From: Enterobacter huaxiensis
GTDB taxonomy: Bacteria > Pseudomonadota > Gammaproteobacteria > Enterobacterales > Enterobacteriaceae
Assembly (NCBI RefSeq): GCF_003594935.2
Contig: NZ_CP043342.1
Location: forward strand, 3,410,001-3,474,000
Length of the DNA stretch: 64,000 nucleotides
Direction of reading: 5' to 3'
The notes beneath the pieces were generated by a model. That model saw only the letters and a program-made list of their open reading frames with translations. It was not told the origin of the DNA and did no database searches. Below, piece after piece: positions 19,623 to 29,958 of this stretch. The first letter of the stretch is position 1; each line of letters starts with the position of its first letter. The translations under genes were made by a program, and so were the position numbers.

Positions 19623-19697
19623 GCCGGGTGGCGCTGACGCTTACCCGGCCTACTTTCCCCTGGCTGTAGGTCGGGTAAGGCGTAGCCGCCACCCGAC
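19623..19697. repeat. REP/BIME element downstream of lnt
   Basis: Two inverted REP units: GCCGGGTGGCGCTGACGCTT with ACCCGGCCTAC, then TGTAGGTCGGGTAAGGCGTA with GCCGCCACCCGACA. They have the classical enterobacterial REP form and lie 14 bp past the lnt stop codon, a usual 3'-UTR position for mRNA stabilisation or gyrase binding. Confidence 0.85.
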
Positions 19698-19953
19698 AAT
19701 CCCTCCCCAATCTTAAATCTGGCACGCCTATTGCTTTGTTTATTCAGGTAAACGCAGTTTGGCTTAACGTGCAACCTTGTCGCACCAGCGTAGATCATCG
19801 GTAGCACCGAAACGGTGCAACGACAGATTATTGCCTCTGAATGGTGCGGCGCGCTTCGCAAAAATAAACAATAACGCAGCAAAATCTTTACATTAAGCCA
19901 GACTAAATGTTAACAAGCTTGCATAACACTGCACTCGCATCGCGCGAGATATA
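19698..19953. other. gltI promoter region, no gene seen
   Basis: This AT-rich stretch lies between the BIME and the GcvB site in the gltI leader. It must carry the gltI promoter, but I could not pick the boxes with confidence. No open frame with a ribosome-binding site is visible. Confidence 0.4.
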
Positions 19954-19965
19954 ACAACATCACAA
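19954..19965 (+). promoter_or_regulatory. GcvB sRNA target site in the gltI leader
   Basis: ACAACATCACAA is the exact complement of TTGTGATGTTGT in the GU-rich R1 region of GcvB, as I recall it. It lies 45-56 nt upstream of the gltI start codon, the same distance as the C/A-rich GcvB site described for Salmonella gltI. Confidence 0.75.
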
Positions 19966-20009
19966 TGGGTATCAATGCGTCACTGGCGCTGATAAGAAAG
20001 GAGTTGGGT

Positions 20010-20915
20010 ATGCAATTACGTAAACTGGCCACAGCAATGCTGGTTATGGGAATGTCTGCAGGCGTCGTTCACGCTGAAGACGCTCCGGCAGCAGGAAGCA
20101 CTCTCGACAAGATTGCCAAAAACGGCGTAATCGTGGTCGGCCACCGTGAATCTTCTGTCCCGTTCTCTTACTACGACAACACGCAAAAAGTCGTGGGCTA
20201 CTCACAGGATTATTCCAACGCCATCGTTGAAGCTGTGAAGAAAAAGCTGAACAAACCTGACCTGCAGGTGAAACTGATTCCAATCACCTCACAGAACCGT
20301 ATCCCTCTGCTGCAAAACGGCACCTTTGATTTCGAGTGTGGCTCCACCACCAACAACCTGGAGCGTCAGAAACAGGCTGCTTTCTCCGACACTATCTTCG
20401 TAGTAGGCACCCGTCTGCTGACCAAGAAAGGCGGCGAGATTAAAGATTTTGCAGACCTGAAAGGTAAAGCCGTTGTTGTGACGTCGGGTACCACGTCAGA
20501 AGTGCTGCTGCACAAGCTGAACGACGAGAAGAAAATGGATATGCGCATCATCAGCGCGAAAGACCACGGCGACTCCTTCCGCACCCTGGAAAGCGGCCGT
20601 GCGGTCGCGTTTATGATGGATGATGCCCTGCTGGCGGGCGAACGTGCGAAAGCGAAGAAACCAGATAACTGGGAAATCGTCGGCACCGCGCAGTCTAAAG
20701 AAGCCTACGGCTGTATGCTGCGTAAAGACGACGCTGACTTCAAAAAGCTGATCGACGATACCATCGCTCAGGCTCAGACCTCCGGCGAAGCGGCAAAATG
20801 GTTTGATAAGTGGTTCAAGAACCCGATTCCACCAAAAAACCTCAACATGAACTTTGAACTGTCTGACGACATGAAGGCGCTGTTCAAATCACCAAACGAC
20901 AAAGCTCTTAACTAA
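20010..20915 (+). CDS. gltI: Glutamate/aspartate ABC transporter periplasmic binding protein
   Basis: Binds glutamate and aspartate in the periplasm and delivers them to GltJK. The chosen ATG gives MQLRKLATAMLVMGMSAGVV, ending in a signal-peptidase site near HAEDA. It follows AAGGAG with good spacing and gives 301 residues, against about 302 in E. coli. An ATG 15 codons upstream is in frame but abuts the GcvB site and would put 15 extra residues before the signal peptide. The mature protein has the family-3 solute-binding fold, with VGHRESSVPFSYYD near the N-terminus. First gene of gltIJKL. Confidence 0.96.
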   Translation: MQLRKLATAMLVMGMSAGVVHAEDAPAAGSTLDKIAKNGVIVVGHRESSVPFSYYDNTQKVVGYSQDYSNAIVEAVKKKLNKPDLQVKLIPITSQNRIPLLQNGTFDFECGSTTNNLERQKQAAFSDTIFVVGTRLLTKKGGEIKDFADLKGKAVVVTSGTTSEVLLHKLNDEKKMDMRIISAKDHGDSFRTLESGRAVAFMMDDALLAGERAKAKKPDNWEIVGTAQSKEAYGCMLRKDDADFKKLIDDTIAQAQTSGEAAKWFDKWFKNPIPPKNLNMNFELSDDMKALFKSPNDKALN

Positions 20916-21058
20916 TTAGAACGACAGGGGCGGGATCTCCTGCCCTCTCGATTGTCGGGAAGCATGGACAGACTATACGCTGAGTGGTCGTTCCCCACTC
21001 AGCGCGAAAATGAGCTTCTCACCAATCTTCGAGGGTAGCGCTGCTACCCTTTTTTTTC
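20896..21058 (+). ncRNA. sroC: SroC, 3'-UTR-derived sponge RNA of the glt operon
   Basis: The gltI-gltJ gap keeps the features I recall for SroC: an internal 10-bp hairpin CGCTGAGTGG/CCACTCAGCG and a strong terminator GGGTAGC-GCT-GCTACCC followed by nine T. In Salmonella, SroC is released from the gltIJKL mRNA by RNase E and soaks up GcvB. The 5' end is set from its usual length of about 163 nt and is approximate; it overlaps the last codons of gltI. The terminator would also limit read-through into gltJKL. Confidence 0.75.
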
Positions 21059-21069
21059 TGGAGTTTATT

Positions 21070-21810
21070 ATGTCAATTGACTGGAACTGGGGCATCTTTC
21101 TGCAACAAGCCCCGTTCGGCAACACCACCTATCTTGGCTGGCTATGGAGCGGCTTTCAGGTCACCGTCGCGTTATCGATAACGGCGTGGATTATCGCGTT
21201 TCTTGTCGGGTCGCTGTTCGGTATTCTGCGCACCGTCCCTAACCGCTTTCTTTCAACGCTTGGCACGCTGTATGTGGAACTGTTCCGTAACGTTCCGCTG
21301 ATCGTGCAGTTCTTCACCTGGTATCTGGTCATTCCGGAACTGCTGCCGGAGAATATCGGCATGTGGTTCAAGGCGGAGCTGGATCCTAACGTCCAGTTCT
21401 TTGTCTCCTCCATGCTGTGCCTGGGGCTGTTCACCGCCGCGCGCGTCTGCGAACAGGTGCGTGCCGCCATTCAGTCTCTGCCTCGCGGACAAAAGAATGC
21501 TGCGCTGGCGATGGGCCTGACGCTGCCGCAGGCCTACCGCTACGTGCTGCTGCCAAACGCGTATCGCGTTATCGTGCCGCCGATGACCTCAGAGATGATG
21601 AACCTGGTGAAGAACTCGGCCATCGCCTCGACCATCGGTCTGGTGGATATGGCGGCGCAGGCCGGTAAGCTGCTGGACTACTCCGCTCACGCGTGGGAGT
21701 CCTTCACCGCGATCACCCTCGCCTATGTTCTGATTAACGCTTTCATCATGCTGGTGATGAACCTGGTTGAACGCAAAACTCGCCTGCCGGGCAATCTGGG
21801 GGGTAAGTAA
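21070..21810 (+). CDS. gltJ: Glutamate/aspartate ABC transporter permease GltJ
   Basis: Inner-membrane permease subunit of the His/Glu/Gln family. The ATG is preceded by CTGGAG and gives [18 protein letters not shown] and 246 residues, as in E. coli. Several transmembrane helices are visible. The EAA loop, [20 protein letters not shown], lies near residues 138-157. Its stop codon overlaps the gltK start by 1 bp. An in-frame ATG 20 codons upstream lies inside SroC and has no family similarity. Confidence 0.96.
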   Translation: MSIDWNWGIFLQQAPFGNTTYLGWLWSGFQVTVALSITAWIIAFLVGSLFGILRTVPNRFLSTLGTLYVELFRNVPLIVQFFTWYLVIPELLPENIGMWFKAELDPNVQFFVSSMLCLGLFTAARVCEQVRAAIQSLPRGQKNAALAMGLTLPQAYRYVLLPNAYRVIVPPMTSEMMNLVKNSAIASTIGLVDMAAQAGKLLDYSAHAWESFTAITLAYVLINAFIMLVMNLVERKTRLPGNLGGK

Positions 21811-22484
21811 TGTACGAATTTGACTGGAGTTCTATTGTTCCATCCCTGCCCTACCTGCTTGATGGCCTGCTGATCACCTTAAAGATCACCGTGATAGCCA
21901 TCATCATCGGTATCGTCTGGGGCACCCTGCTGGCGGTGATGCGTCTGTCGAGCTTTAAACCGTTCGCCTGGTTTGCAACCGCCTACGTCAACGTCTTCCG
22001 TTCCATTCCGCTGGTGATGGTGCTGCTGTGGTTTTACCTGATTGTTCCCGGCTTTCTGCAAAACGTGCTGGGGCTGTCGCCGAAAACCGATATCCGCCTG
22101 ATCTCCGCCATGGTGGCGTTCTCAATGTTCGAGGCCGCTTACTACTCCGAGATTATCCGTGCGGGTATTCAGAGCATCTCCCGCGGACAGTCCAGCGCGG
22201 CGCTGGCGCTGGGGATGACGCACTGGCAGTCAATGCAGCTCATTATTCTGCCGCAGGCGTTTCGCGCCATGGTTCCGCTCCTGCTGACCCAGGGCATCGT
22301 GCTGTTCCAGGATACCTCACTGGTCTACGTGCTGAGCCTGGCAGACTTCTTCCGTACCGCGTCCACCATTGGTGAGCGTGATGGTACGCAGGTCGAGATG
22401 GTCCTCTTTGCAGGTGGGGTCTACTTTGTGATTAGTTTAAGCGCGTCGCTGTTGGTCAGCTGGCTGAAGAAAAGGACTGTGTAA
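21810..22484 (+). CDS. gltK: Glutamate/aspartate ABC transporter permease GltK
   Basis: Second permease subunit, 224 residues, paired with GltJ. The EAA loop [20 protein letters not shown] lies near residues 117-136. Hydrophobic segments alternate with short loops, starting with [18 protein letters not shown]. It overlaps both neighbours by 1 bp, so translation of gltJ, gltK and gltL should be coupled. Confidence 0.96.
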   Translation: MYEFDWSSIVPSLPYLLDGLLITLKITVIAIIIGIVWGTLLAVMRLSSFKPFAWFATAYVNVFRSIPLVMVLLWFYLIVPGFLQNVLGLSPKTDIRLISAMVAFSMFEAAYYSEIIRAGIQSISRGQSSAALALGMTHWQSMQLIILPQAFRAMVPLLLTQGIVLFQDTSLVYVLSLADFFRTASTIGERDGTQVEMVLFAGGVYFVISLSASLLVSWLKKRTV

Positions 22485-23209
22485 TGATTTCCCTGAAAAA
22501 TGTTTCTAAATGGTATGGGCACTTTCAGGTGCTGACCGACTGCTCCACCGAAGTGAAAAAAGGCGATGTGGTGGTGGTGTGTGGGCCATCCGGTTCCGGT
22601 AAGTCGACGCTGATCAAAACCGTCAACGGCCTGGAGCCGGTGCAGCAGGGTGAGATTGTCGTCAACGGTACCAAAGTCAACGACAAGAAAACTAACCTCG
22701 CCCAGCTTCGCTCGCACGTGGGTATGGTGTTCCAGCATTTTGAGCTGTTCCCGCACCTCTCGATTATCGAGAACCTGACCCTGGCACAGGTGAAAGTGCT
22801 CAAGCGCGATAAAAAAGCGGCGCGTGAGAAAGGGCTGAAGCTTCTGGAACGCGTGGGGCTTTCTGCGCATGCCGATAAGTTCCCCGCGCAGCTTTCGGGC
22901 GGTCAGCAGCAGCGCGTGGCGATCGCCCGCGCGCTGTGCATGGATCCGGTCGCCATGCTGTTCGATGAGCCGACGTCGGCACTCGATCCAGAGATGATCA
23001 ACGAAGTGCTGGACGTCATGGTTGAACTGGCGCACGAAGGGATGACTATGATGGTCGTGACCCACGAGATGGGCTTCGCCCGTAAAGTGGCCAACCGCGT
23101 GATCTTTATGGACGAAGGGAAAATTGTTGAAGACTCCCCTAAAGAAGAGTTCTTCGCCAACCCGAAATCCGAGCGCGCTAAAGACTTCCTCGCCAAAATC
23201 CTGCATTAA
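22484..23209 (+). CDS. gltL: Glutamate/aspartate ABC transporter ATPase GltL
   Basis: Cytoplasmic ATPase that drives GltJK. Walker A is [13 protein letters not shown] (about residues 33-45), the signature is [15 protein letters not shown] (about 136-150), and Walker B is [13 protein letters not shown] (about 157-169), followed by the switch histidine in VVTHEMGFA. It has 241 residues, the family length. Last gene of gltIJKL, followed by a hairpin. Confidence 0.97.
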   Translation: MISLKNVSKWYGHFQVLTDCSTEVKKGDVVVVCGPSGSGKSTLIKTVNGLEPVQQGEIVVNGTKVNDKKTNLAQLRSHVGMVFQHFELFPHLSIIENLTLAQVKVLKRDKKAAREKGLKLLERVGLSAHADKFPAQLSGGQQQRVAIARALCMDPVAMLFDEPTSALDPEMINEVLDVMVELAHEGMTMMVVTHEMGFARKVANRVIFMDEGKIVEDSPKEEFFANPKSERAKDFLAKILH

Positions 23210-23217
23210 TCTTTACG

Positions 23218-23252
23218 GTGCGCAATCTGCGGATTGCGCACTGCTTCACGCT
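23218..23252 (+). terminator. Hairpin terminator of gltIJKL
   Basis: A perfect 10-bp stem GTGCGCAATC/GATTGCGCAC with a TGCG loop lies 8 bp after the gltL stop codon. The following tail (TGCTTCACGCTTTG) is only moderately U-rich. Confidence 0.65.
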
Positions 23253-23329
23253 TTGTACCTCTTCTTCTCGTCGACTTCACTTCGCGGCGTTAACCTTGTC
23301 ACAAAATAACGCTAAGAATGGAGAACTCT

Positions 23330-24271
23330 ATGGCACAGCCGATCATTCTCGATTGCGATCCGGGTCATGACGACGCAATCGCCCTCGTCCTTGCCCTTGC
23401 CTCGCCTGAACTGGACGTCAAAGCCGTTACCTCATCCGCCGGAAACCAGACGCCGGACAAAACCCTGCGTAACGTCCTGCGCATGCTGACGCTGTTAAAC
23501 CGTACCGATATTCCGGTGGCAGGCGGCGCTGTTAAGCCGCTGATGCGCGAGCTTATCATCGCGGACAACGTCCACGGTGAAAGCGGGCTGGATGGTCCTG
23601 CGCTGCCGGAGCCAGGGTTTGCGCCGCAAAACTGCACCGCCGTGGAGCTGATGGCGAAGGTGCTGCGTGAAAGCGCAGAGCCGGTCACGCTGGTGGCGAC
23701 CGGCCCGCAAACTAACGTTGCGCTACTGCTGAACAGCCATCCAGAACTGTACGGTAAAATCGCCCGGATCGTGATTATGGGTGGCGCAATGGGGCTGGGG
23801 AACTGGACGCCAGCGGCAGAGTTCAACATTTTTGTCGACCCGGAAGCGGCGGAGATTGTCTTCCAGTCGGGCTTGCCGATTGTGATGGCGGGGCTGGACG
23901 TTACCCACCGCGCGCAGATTATGGCGGACGATATTGAGCGCTTCCGCTCCGTGGGTAACCCGGTCGCCACGACCGTGGCCGAGCTGCTCGACTTCTTTAT
24001 GGAATATCACAAAGCCGAGAAATGGGGCTTCCACGGCGCGCCGCTGCACGACCCTTGCACCATCGCCTGGCTGCTGAAGCCAGAGATGTTTACCACGGTG
24101 GAGAGATGGGTTGGCGTGGAAACGCAGGGTAAATACACTCAGGGTATGACGGTGGTGGATTATTATTCGCTGACCGGTAATGCGCCGAATACCTCGGTGA
24201 TGGTGGACATAGATCGAGAGGGGTTTGTGGATTTGCTGGCGGAAAGGCTGGCTTATTATTCTGCGGCCTGA
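23330..24271 (+). CDS. rihA: Pyrimidine-specific ribonucleoside hydrolase RihA
   Basis: Cytoplasmic hydrolase of cytidine and uridine in pyrimidine salvage. The calcium-binding motif [12 protein letters not shown] lies near residues 6-17, and NIFVDPEAA and the C-terminal HDPC are present. The ATG chosen gives [12 protein letters not shown] and follows TGGAG; an in-frame ATG four codons upstream lies inside that ribosome-binding site. It has 313 residues, against about 311 in E. coli. Its last residues (SAA and the stop) are encoded by the start of an interspersed repeat, so the extreme C-terminus differs from the family. Confidence 0.95.
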   Translation: MAQPIILDCDPGHDDAIALVLALASPELDVKAVTSSAGNQTPDKTLRNVLRMLTLLNRTDIPVAGGAVKPLMRELIIADNVHGESGLDGPALPEPGFAPQNCTAVELMAKVLRESAEPVTLVATGPQTNVALLLNSHPELYGKIARIVIMGGAMGLGNWTPAAEFNIFVDPEAAEIVFQSGLPIVMAGLDVTHRAQIMADDIERFRSVGNPVATTVAELLDFFMEYHKAEKWGFHGAPLHDPCTIAWLLKPEMFTTVERWVGVETQGKYTQGMTVVDYYSLTGNAPNTSVMVDIDREGFVDLLAERLAYYSAA

Positions 24272-24294
24272 TGCCCTCTCCCACAGGGAGAGGG
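24262..24294. repeat. Interspersed palindromic repeat, copy 2, overlapping the rihA stop
   Basis: TGCGGCCTGATGCCCTC continues directly into the 9-bp hairpin CCCTCTCCC-ACA-GGGAGAGGG. The first 17 bases and the hairpin are identical to the copy beside ubiF. The TGA of rihA is part of the repeat. Confidence 0.75.
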
Positions 24295-24304
24295 AGCAGA
24301 CACT

Positions 24305-24335
24305 AAAAACGGCAACGTCGTTGCCGTTTTGCTTT
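24305..24335. terminator. Bidirectional terminator between rihA and ybeL
   Basis: AAAACGGCAA pairs with TTGCCGTTTT across a CGTCG loop. A runs on one side and T runs on the other serve both convergent genes. Confidence 0.85.
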
Positions 24336-24338
24336 TAT

Positions 24339-24821
24339 TTATGGCTCAAACGGCCGACGCTGGAACTGGTCGTGCCCGCACTTCGGACACAGCGGCAGCA
24401 CGTCCGGCGTGTACACCGCAATATGGTGATGACACTTCTCACAGACCAGGTTTCCCAGCCCCACCACTTCCCCGCTCTGGTAGACGCCGTGATGGTTTAA
24501 ATCCTGAAAGACTTCGCGCCACTCCAGCTGGGTTTTATCGGTGATATCCGCCAGCTCCTGCCACAGGCTCTCTTTAATCACCCGCATAAAGACGCTGTCG
24601 GCCATCTCGTCCTGGCTCTCTTCGTAGCTGCGCGCAAACTCTTCAAGGTCGCGGCGCACCGCACGCGTCACCTCTTCGACTTCGGTTCGCGTTAACTCAC
24701 CCGTTTGCGTCACCCGTGCACGCGCCTGTTCAACCAACGCATCAATATCGCGTTCGCCATTGCGCAGCCGTTCCGTCAGTGTCGCTACCAGCTCGCGGTA
24801 AAATTGAGCAACCTTGTTCAT
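24339..24821 (-). CDS. ybeL: YbeL, zinc-ribbon (DUF1451) protein
   Basis: Conserved protein of unknown function. The N-terminal two thirds are charged and probably helical (coiled-coil-like, about residues 1-115). The C-terminus is a zinc ribbon with two Cys pairs, CEKCHHH and CPKCGHD (about 127-151). Two ATG codons stand in tandem; the second gives 160 residues, the E. coli length, and better spacing to GGGAGG, so I chose it. It is divergent from leuS and convergent with rihA. In E. coli K-12 several genes separate it from rihA; here there are none. Confidence 0.92.
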   Translation of the reverse strand: MNKVAQFYRELVATLTERLRNGERDIDALVEQARARVTQTGELTRTEVEEVTRAVRRDLEEFARSYEESQDEMADSVFMRVIKESLWQELADITDKTQLEWREVFQDLNHHGVYQSGEVVGLGNLVCEKCHHHIAVYTPDVLPLCPKCGHDQFQRRPFEP

Positions 24822-25035
24822 CATTTTGCCTCCCGGGTAAGTAACTATTTCTAATAATAGACCTTATTTCACCGCCGCTTTGTCAGGTGAAGCACAGACC
24901 CGGTAAATTCCTGCAAAGTGCATTTGTGCTAAAGGCTGTTTTGGCGCGGGCGTTTGGGCTATGCTATGCGGATCTGAATTATCACATCCATTGGCTACAT
25001 TTGTAGCTGTATTGAAAACAGGACCACTGGCTGCC

Positions 25036-27618
25036 ATGCAAGAGCAATACCGCCCGGAAGAGATAGAATCAAAAGTCCAGCAACACTGGGACGAGAAGCG
25101 CACCTTCGAAGTAACCGAAGACGAGAGCAAAGAGAAGTATTACTGCCTGTCGATGCTTCCCTATCCTTCTGGTCGACTACACATGGGCCATGTGCGTAAC
25201 TACACCATCGGTGACGTGATTGCGCGCTACCAGCGTATGCTGGGCAAAAACGTGCTGCAGCCAATCGGCTGGGATGCGTTCGGCCTGCCTGCAGAAGGCG
25301 CAGCGGTGAAGAACAATACGGCTCCGGCCCCCTGGACGTACGACAACATCGCGTACATGAAAAACCAGCTCAAAATGCTGGGCTTTGGCTACGACTGGAG
25401 CCGCGAGCTGGCCACCTGTACGCCAGAATATTACCGCTGGGAACAGAAATTCTTCACCGAGCTGTATAAAAAAGGGCTGGTGTACAAGAAAACCTCTGCG
25501 GTTAACTGGTGTCCGAACGACCAGACCGTTCTGGCGAACGAACAGGTTATCGACGGCTGCTGCTGGCGTTGTGATACCAAAGTTGAGCGCAAAGAGATCC
25601 CACAGTGGTTTATCAAAATCACCGCTTACGCTGACGAACTGCTGAACGATCTGGATAACCTGGATCACTGGCCTGATACCGTTAAGACCATGCAGCGCAA
25701 CTGGATCGGTCGTTCTGAAGGTGTGGAAATTACCTTCAACGTTGAGAATTACGACCAGACCCTGACCGTCTATACCACCCGTCCGGACACCTTCATGGGT
25801 GCGACCTACCTGGCCGTGGCCGCAGGTCACCCGCTGGCGCAGAAAGCGGCAGAAAACAATCCGGAACTGGCGACCTTCATCGACGAGTGCCGCAACACCA
25901 AAGTGGCCGAAGCCGACATGGCAACGATGGAGAAAAAAGGCGTTGATACCGGCTTCAAAGCCATTCACCCACTGACTGGCGAAGCCATCCCTGTCTGGGC
26001 CGCGAACTTCGTTCTGATGGAGTACGGCACGGGCGCCGTAATGGCCGTTCCGGGTCACGACCAGCGCGACTACGAATTTGCCACCAAATACGGTCTGACC
26101 ATCAAACCGGTTATTCTGGCCGCCGACGGTTCTGAACCAGACCTGTCCGAACAAGCGCTGACCGAAAAAGGCACGCTGTTTAACTCCGGCGAATTCGACG
26201 GCCTAAGCTTCGAAGACGGCTTCAACGCCATTGCCGACAAACTGGCCTCCCTTGGCGTAGGCGAGCGTAAAGTGAACTACCGTCTGCGCGACTGGGGCGT
26301 TTCCCGTCAGCGTTACTGGGGCGCGCCAATTCCGATGGTGACGCTGGAAGACGGCACCGTGCTGCCAACGCCAGAAGATCAGCTGCCGGTGATCCTGCCG
26401 GAAGATGTGGTCATGGACGGCATCACCAGCCCGATTAAAGCCGATCCTGAATGGGCGAAAACCACCGTCAACGGCCAGCCTGCTCTGCGTGAAACCGACA
26501 CCTTCGACACCTTTATGGAGTCCTCCTGGTACTACGCGCGCTACACCTGCCCGCAGTACCAGGAAGGTATGCTGGATTCCGACGCGGCGAACTACTGGCT
26601 GCCGGTTGATATTTACATTGGCGGTATTGAACACGCCATCATGCACCTGCTCTACTTCCGCTTCTTCCACAAGCTGATGCGTGATGCAGGTCTGGTTAAC
26701 TCTGACGAGCCTGCCAGGCAGCTGCTGTGTCAGGGCATGGTTCTGGCAGATGCGTTCTACTACGTCGGCGTGAACGGCGAGCGTAACTGGGTTTCTCCGG
26801 TTGACGCCATTGTTGAACGTGACGAGAAAGGTCGTATCGTTAAGGCGAAAGACGCCGAAGGTCATGAACTGGTCTATACCGGCATGAGCAAGATGTCCAA
26901 GTCTAAAAACAACGGCATCGACCCGCAGGTGATGGTTGAGCGTTACGGCGCTGATACCGTGCGTCTGTTCATGATGTTTGCCTCTCCGGCGGATATGACC
27001 CTGGAGTGGCAGGAATCAGGCGTTGAAGGCGCAAACCGCTTCCTGAAGCGCGTATGGAAACTGGTTTACGAGCACACCTCTCAGGGTGATGCGCCTGCGC
27101 TGAACGCGGCGGCTCTCTCTGAAGATCAGCAGGCGCTGCGCCGTGATGTTCATAAAACTATTGCGAAAGTAACCGATGATATTGGTCGTCGTCAGACCTT
27201 CAATACCGCAATTGCGGCTATTATGGAACTGATGAACAAGCTGGCGAAAGCCCCGCAGGAAGGCGAGCAGGATCGTGCCTTAATGCGTGAAGCCCTGCTG
27301 GCCGTTGTTCGCATGCTGAACCCGTTCACCCCGCACGCGAGCTTCACCCTGTGGCAGGAGCTGAAAGGCGAAGGCGATATCGACAACGCGCCGTGGCCGG
27401 TGGCTGACGAAGCGGCAATGGTAGAAAACACCACGCTGGTCGTCGTGCAGGTTAACGGTAAAGTGCGCGGTAAAATTACCGTCGCGGTTGATGCGACCGA
27501 AGAACAGGTCCGTGAACGCGCAGGTCAGGAACATCTGGTTGCGAAATATCTTGAGGGCGTTACCGTGCGTAAAGTGATCTACGTACCGGGTAAACTGCTG
27601 AATCTGGTCGTTGGCTAA
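25036..27618 (+). CDS. leuS: Leucyl-tRNA synthetase
   Basis: Class I synthetase that charges tRNA-Leu and edits mischarged tRNA. The ATG gives [20 protein letters not shown] and 860 residues, exactly the E. coli length; the frame is open 25 codons upstream without similarity. The HIGH-type motif is [15 protein letters not shown] (about 42-56). The CP1 editing domain includes [15 protein letters not shown] (about 245-260). KMSKS is in [10 protein letters not shown] (about 617-626), and the anticodon-binding domain is C-terminal. First gene of leuS-lptE-holA-nadD. Confidence 0.98.
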   Translation: MQEQYRPEEIESKVQQHWDEKRTFEVTEDESKEKYYCLSMLPYPSGRLHMGHVRNYTIGDVIARYQRMLGKNVLQPIGWDAFGLPAEGAAVKNNTAPAPWTYDNIAYMKNQLKMLGFGYDWSRELATCTPEYYRWEQKFFTELYKKGLVYKKTSAVNWCPNDQTVLANEQVIDGCCWRCDTKVERKEIPQWFIKITAYADELLNDLDNLDHWPDTVKTMQRNWIGRSEGVEITFNVENYDQTLTVYTTRPDTFMGATYLAVAAGHPLAQKAAENNPELATFIDECRNTKVAEADMATMEKKGVDTGFKAIHPLTGEAIPVWAANFVLMEYGTGAVMAVPGHDQRDYEFATKYGLTIKPVILAADGSEPDLSEQALTEKGTLFNSGEFDGLSFEDGFNAIADKLASLGVGERKVNYRLRDWGVSRQRYWGAPIPMVTLEDGTVLPTPEDQLPVILPEDVVMDGITSPIKADPEWAKTTVNGQPALRETDTFDTFMESSWYYARYTCPQYQEGMLDSDAANYWLPVDIYIGGIEHAIMHLLYFRFFHKLMRDAGLVNSDEPARQLLCQGMVLADAFYYVGVNGERNWVSPVDAIVERDEKGRIVKAKDAEGHELVYTGMSKMSKSKNNGIDPQVMVERYGADTVRLFMMFASPADMTLEWQESGVEGANRFLKRVWKLVYEHTSQGDAPALNAAALSEDQQALRRDVHKTIAKVTDDIGRRQTFNTAIAAIMELMNKLAKAPQEGEQDRALMREALLAVVRMLNPFTPHASFTLWQELKGEGDIDNAPWPVADEAAMVENTTLVVVQVNGKVRGKITVAVDATEEQVRERAGQEHLVAKYLEGVTVRKVIYVPGKLLNLVVG

Positions 27619-27632
27619 GCGCGGGAGGAAAC

Positions 27633-28202
27633 GTGCGACAACTGGCAACAATACTCTTATCTCTGGCGGTGCTTGTCACCGCTGGCTGTGGCTGGCACCT
27701 GCGCAACACGACGGCGGTGCCTCCACAGATGAAAACGATGATCTTTGACTCATCGGATCCGAATGGCCCGCTTAGCCGTGCAATTCGCAACCAGCTGCGT
27801 CTGAACGACGTTGAGCTGATCGAAAAAGGCACCCTGCGTCAGGACGTACCGTCATTCCGCGTCTTAAGCTCAACGCTGGCAAAAGACACCGCGTCCATCT
27901 TCCAGGATGGTCGTACTGCGGAATATCAAATGGTGCTGACCGTGAACGCGGCCGTATTGCTCCCGGGTAAAGACATCTATCCGATCAATACCAAGGTCTA
28001 CCGCTCGTTCTTCGATAACCCGCAAACCGCGCTGGCGAAAGATGCCGAGCAGCAGATTATCATTAACGAAATGTACGACAAGGCGGCGGAACAGCTGATC
28101 CGTAAGCTGCCAAGCATTGCCGCATCGACAAAACAGGGCTCTGACATCATCGAAACACCGGATGCCAACGCACCGACCATGTCAACGTCAATGGGTAACT
28201 GA
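27633..28202 (+). CDS. lptE: LPS-assembly lipoprotein LptE
   Basis: Outer-membrane lipoprotein that plugs the LptD barrel and helps deliver lipopolysaccharide to the cell surface. The GTG start follows GGGAGGAA. The lipoprotein signal peptide ends in the lipobox LVTAGC, with the lipidated Cys at residue 19. It has 189 residues, against 193 in E. coli; the difference is in the disordered, Thr-rich C-terminal tail. Its stop overlaps the holA start by 1 bp. Confidence 0.96.
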   Translation: MRQLATILLSLAVLVTAGCGWHLRNTTAVPPQMKTMIFDSSDPNGPLSRAIRNQLRLNDVELIEKGTLRQDVPSFRVLSSTLAKDTASIFQDGRTAEYQMVLTVNAAVLLPGKDIYPINTKVYRSFFDNPQTALAKDAEQQIIINEMYDKAAEQLIRKLPSIAASTKQGSDIIETPDANAPTMSTSMGN

Positions 28203-29233
28203 TGATCAGGTTGTATCCTGAACAACTCCGCGCGCAGCTCAATGAAGGGCTGCGCGCGGCGTATCTGCTCCTCGGCAACGATCCGCTATTGCTACAGGAA
28301 AGCCTCGATGCCGTGCGGCAGGTTGCCGCCTCTCAGGGCTTCGATGAACACCATACGTTTCAGATCGATAACAGCACCGACTGGAATGCCCTCTTTTCAA
28401 TCTGCCAGGCAATGAGCCTGTTTGCGTCGCGACAGACCATCCAGATCCTGCTGCCGGAAAACGGCCCCAATGCGGCCATTAACGAACAGCTGGCTACGCT
28501 GGTCAGTTTATTGCACAGCGATTTGCTTCTGATTGTCCGCGGCAACAAGCTCACCAAGGCTCAGGAAAATGCCGCCTGGTTTACTCAACTTGCTGCCAAC
28601 GCCGTGCAGGTCACCTGCCAGACGCCTGAACAGGCGCATTTACCGAAATGGGTTGCCGCACGAGCAAAACAGCACAACCTTCAGCTGGATGATGCGGCGA
28701 ATCAGCTGCTGTGCTACTGCTATGAGGGCAATCTGCTGGCGCTGGCACAGGCGCTGGACAGGCTCTCCCTGCTCTGGCCTGACGGCAAGCTGACGCTCCC
28801 GCGCGTTGAGCAGGCGGTTAACGATGCCGCACACTTCACCCCGTTCCATTGGGTAGATGCGCTGCTGTCGGCGAAAAGCAAACGTGCCCTGCATATCCTG
28901 CAGCAGCTGCGTCTTGAAGGCAGCGAGCCCGTCATACTGCTTCGCACGCTTCAGCGTGAGCTGCTGTTGCTGACGCATCTTAAGCGCCAGTCTGCTCATG
29001 CCCCGTTGCGCTCACTGTTCGACAAACATCGCGTGTGGCAAAACCGCCGGGCCATGACCACCGAGGCGATTAACCGTCTCAGCCATGAACAGCTGCGCCA
29101 GGCAGTACAGCTGCTGATGCGCGCCGAGCTTACGCTGAAGCAAGATTATGGTCAGTCAATCTGGGCGGAGCTGGAAAGCCTTTCTCTCTTACTCTGCCAC
29201 AAGGCGCTGGCAGACGTGTTTATCGATGGATAA
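28202..29233 (+). CDS. holA: DNA polymerase III subunit delta
   Basis: The delta subunit of the clamp loader, which opens the beta sliding clamp. It has 343 residues, as in E. coli, with the family N-terminus [20 protein letters not shown] and clamp-contacting residues near LMRAEL in the C-terminal collar region. It is coupled to lptE (1-bp overlap) and abuts nadD. An AAA+-like fold without a working Walker A is normal for this subunit. Confidence 0.96.
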   Translation: MIRLYPEQLRAQLNEGLRAAYLLLGNDPLLLQESLDAVRQVAASQGFDEHHTFQIDNSTDWNALFSICQAMSLFASRQTIQILLPENGPNAAINEQLATLVSLLHSDLLLIVRGNKLTKAQENAAWFTQLAANAVQVTCQTPEQAHLPKWVAARAKQHNLQLDDAANQLLCYCYEGNLLALAQALDRLSLLWPDGKLTLPRVEQAVNDAAHFTPFHWVDALLSAKSKRALHILQQLRLEGSEPVILLRTLQRELLLLTHLKRQSAHAPLRSLFDKHRVWQNRRAMTTEAINRLSHEQLRQAVQLLMRAELTLKQDYGQSIWAELESLSLLLCHKALADVFIDG

Positions 29234-29234
29234 T

Positions 29235-29897
29235 ATGCACTCTTTACAGGCACTGTACGGCGGCACCTTCGATCCGGTACATTACGGCCACCTGAAGCCC
29301 GTCGAAATTCTGGCAAATCTGATTGGTCTCCAGCGCGTGACCGTCATGCCTAATAACGTCCCACCCCATCGTCCTCAGCCTGAGGCAACCAGCGAGCAGC
29401 GCAAAGAGATGCTCGCTCTGGCCATCGCCGATAAACCCCTTTTCACCCTTGATGAGCGAGAGCTGCGCCGGGATATGCCGTCCTGGACCTCACAAACGCT
29501 GCAGGAGTGGCGAGGCGAACAGGGGCCAGACAAGCCGCTGGCCTTTATCATTGGTCAGGATTCTCTGCTCAATTTCCCCAGCTGGCATCAGTATGAAACC
29601 ATACTGGAGAACAGCCACCTTCTCGTCTGCCGTCGTCCGGGCTATCCGCTTACGATGCGCGAAGAGCAATATCAGCAGTGGCTTGAAGATCACCTGACGG
29701 ACAACGTGGAAGATTTGCACAATCAGCCCGCCGGGAAGATTTATCTGGCCGAGACGCCGTGGTTTGATATTTCTGCCACCCTGATCCGCGAACGTCTGCA
29801 ACAGGGCCTGCCGTGTGACGAACTCCTGCCCGCTTCAGTGCTGGCGTATATCCACGCGCACGGGTTGTACCAGAAAAGCGGTGATGAGCGGTCATGA
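29235..29897 (+). CDS. nadD: Nicotinate-nucleotide adenylyltransferase NadD
   Basis: Makes deamido-NAD from nicotinate mononucleotide and ATP in NAD synthesis. The nucleotidyltransferase motif [12 protein letters not shown] lies at residues 8-19, and the second motif [10 protein letters not shown] is near residue 180. The ATG chosen ([14 protein letters not shown]) aligns with the E. coli start; another in-frame ATG lies three codons upstream, overlapping holA. Neither has a clear ribosome-binding site, so coupling to holA is likely. It has 220 residues, a few longer than E. coli at the C-terminus. In E. coli cobC follows; here it is absent. Confidence 0.95.
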   Translation: MHSLQALYGGTFDPVHYGHLKPVEILANLIGLQRVTVMPNNVPPHRPQPEATSEQRKEMLALAIADKPLFTLDERELRRDMPSWTSQTLQEWRGEQGPDKPLAFIIGQDSLLNFPSWHQYETILENSHLLVCRRPGYPLTMREEQYQQWLEDHLTDNVEDLHNQPAGKIYLAETPWFDISATLIRERLQQGLPCDELLPASVLAYIHAHGLYQKSGDERS

Positions 29898-29930
29898 TGC
29901 GCGAAATTGTCTGTTATTGATTATCCTGCC

Positions 29931-29958
29931 TTGACAGGGTAAGCCATACTGATATCCT
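29931..29958 (+). promoter_or_regulatory. Candidate sigma-70 promoter between nadD and rsfS
   Basis: TTGACA, a 16-bp spacer and TATCCT lie 34 bp after the nadD stop codon. A second -10-like TATACT sits at 30104-30109, closer to rsfS. Either could drive rsfS-rlmH-mrdA-mrdB-rlpA. Confidence 0.45.

Noticed and set aside
19965..20009. ATG upstream of gltI as start codon
   Set aside because: It abuts the GcvB target site and would put 15 residues before the signal peptide; the ATG at 20010 has AAGGAG in front.
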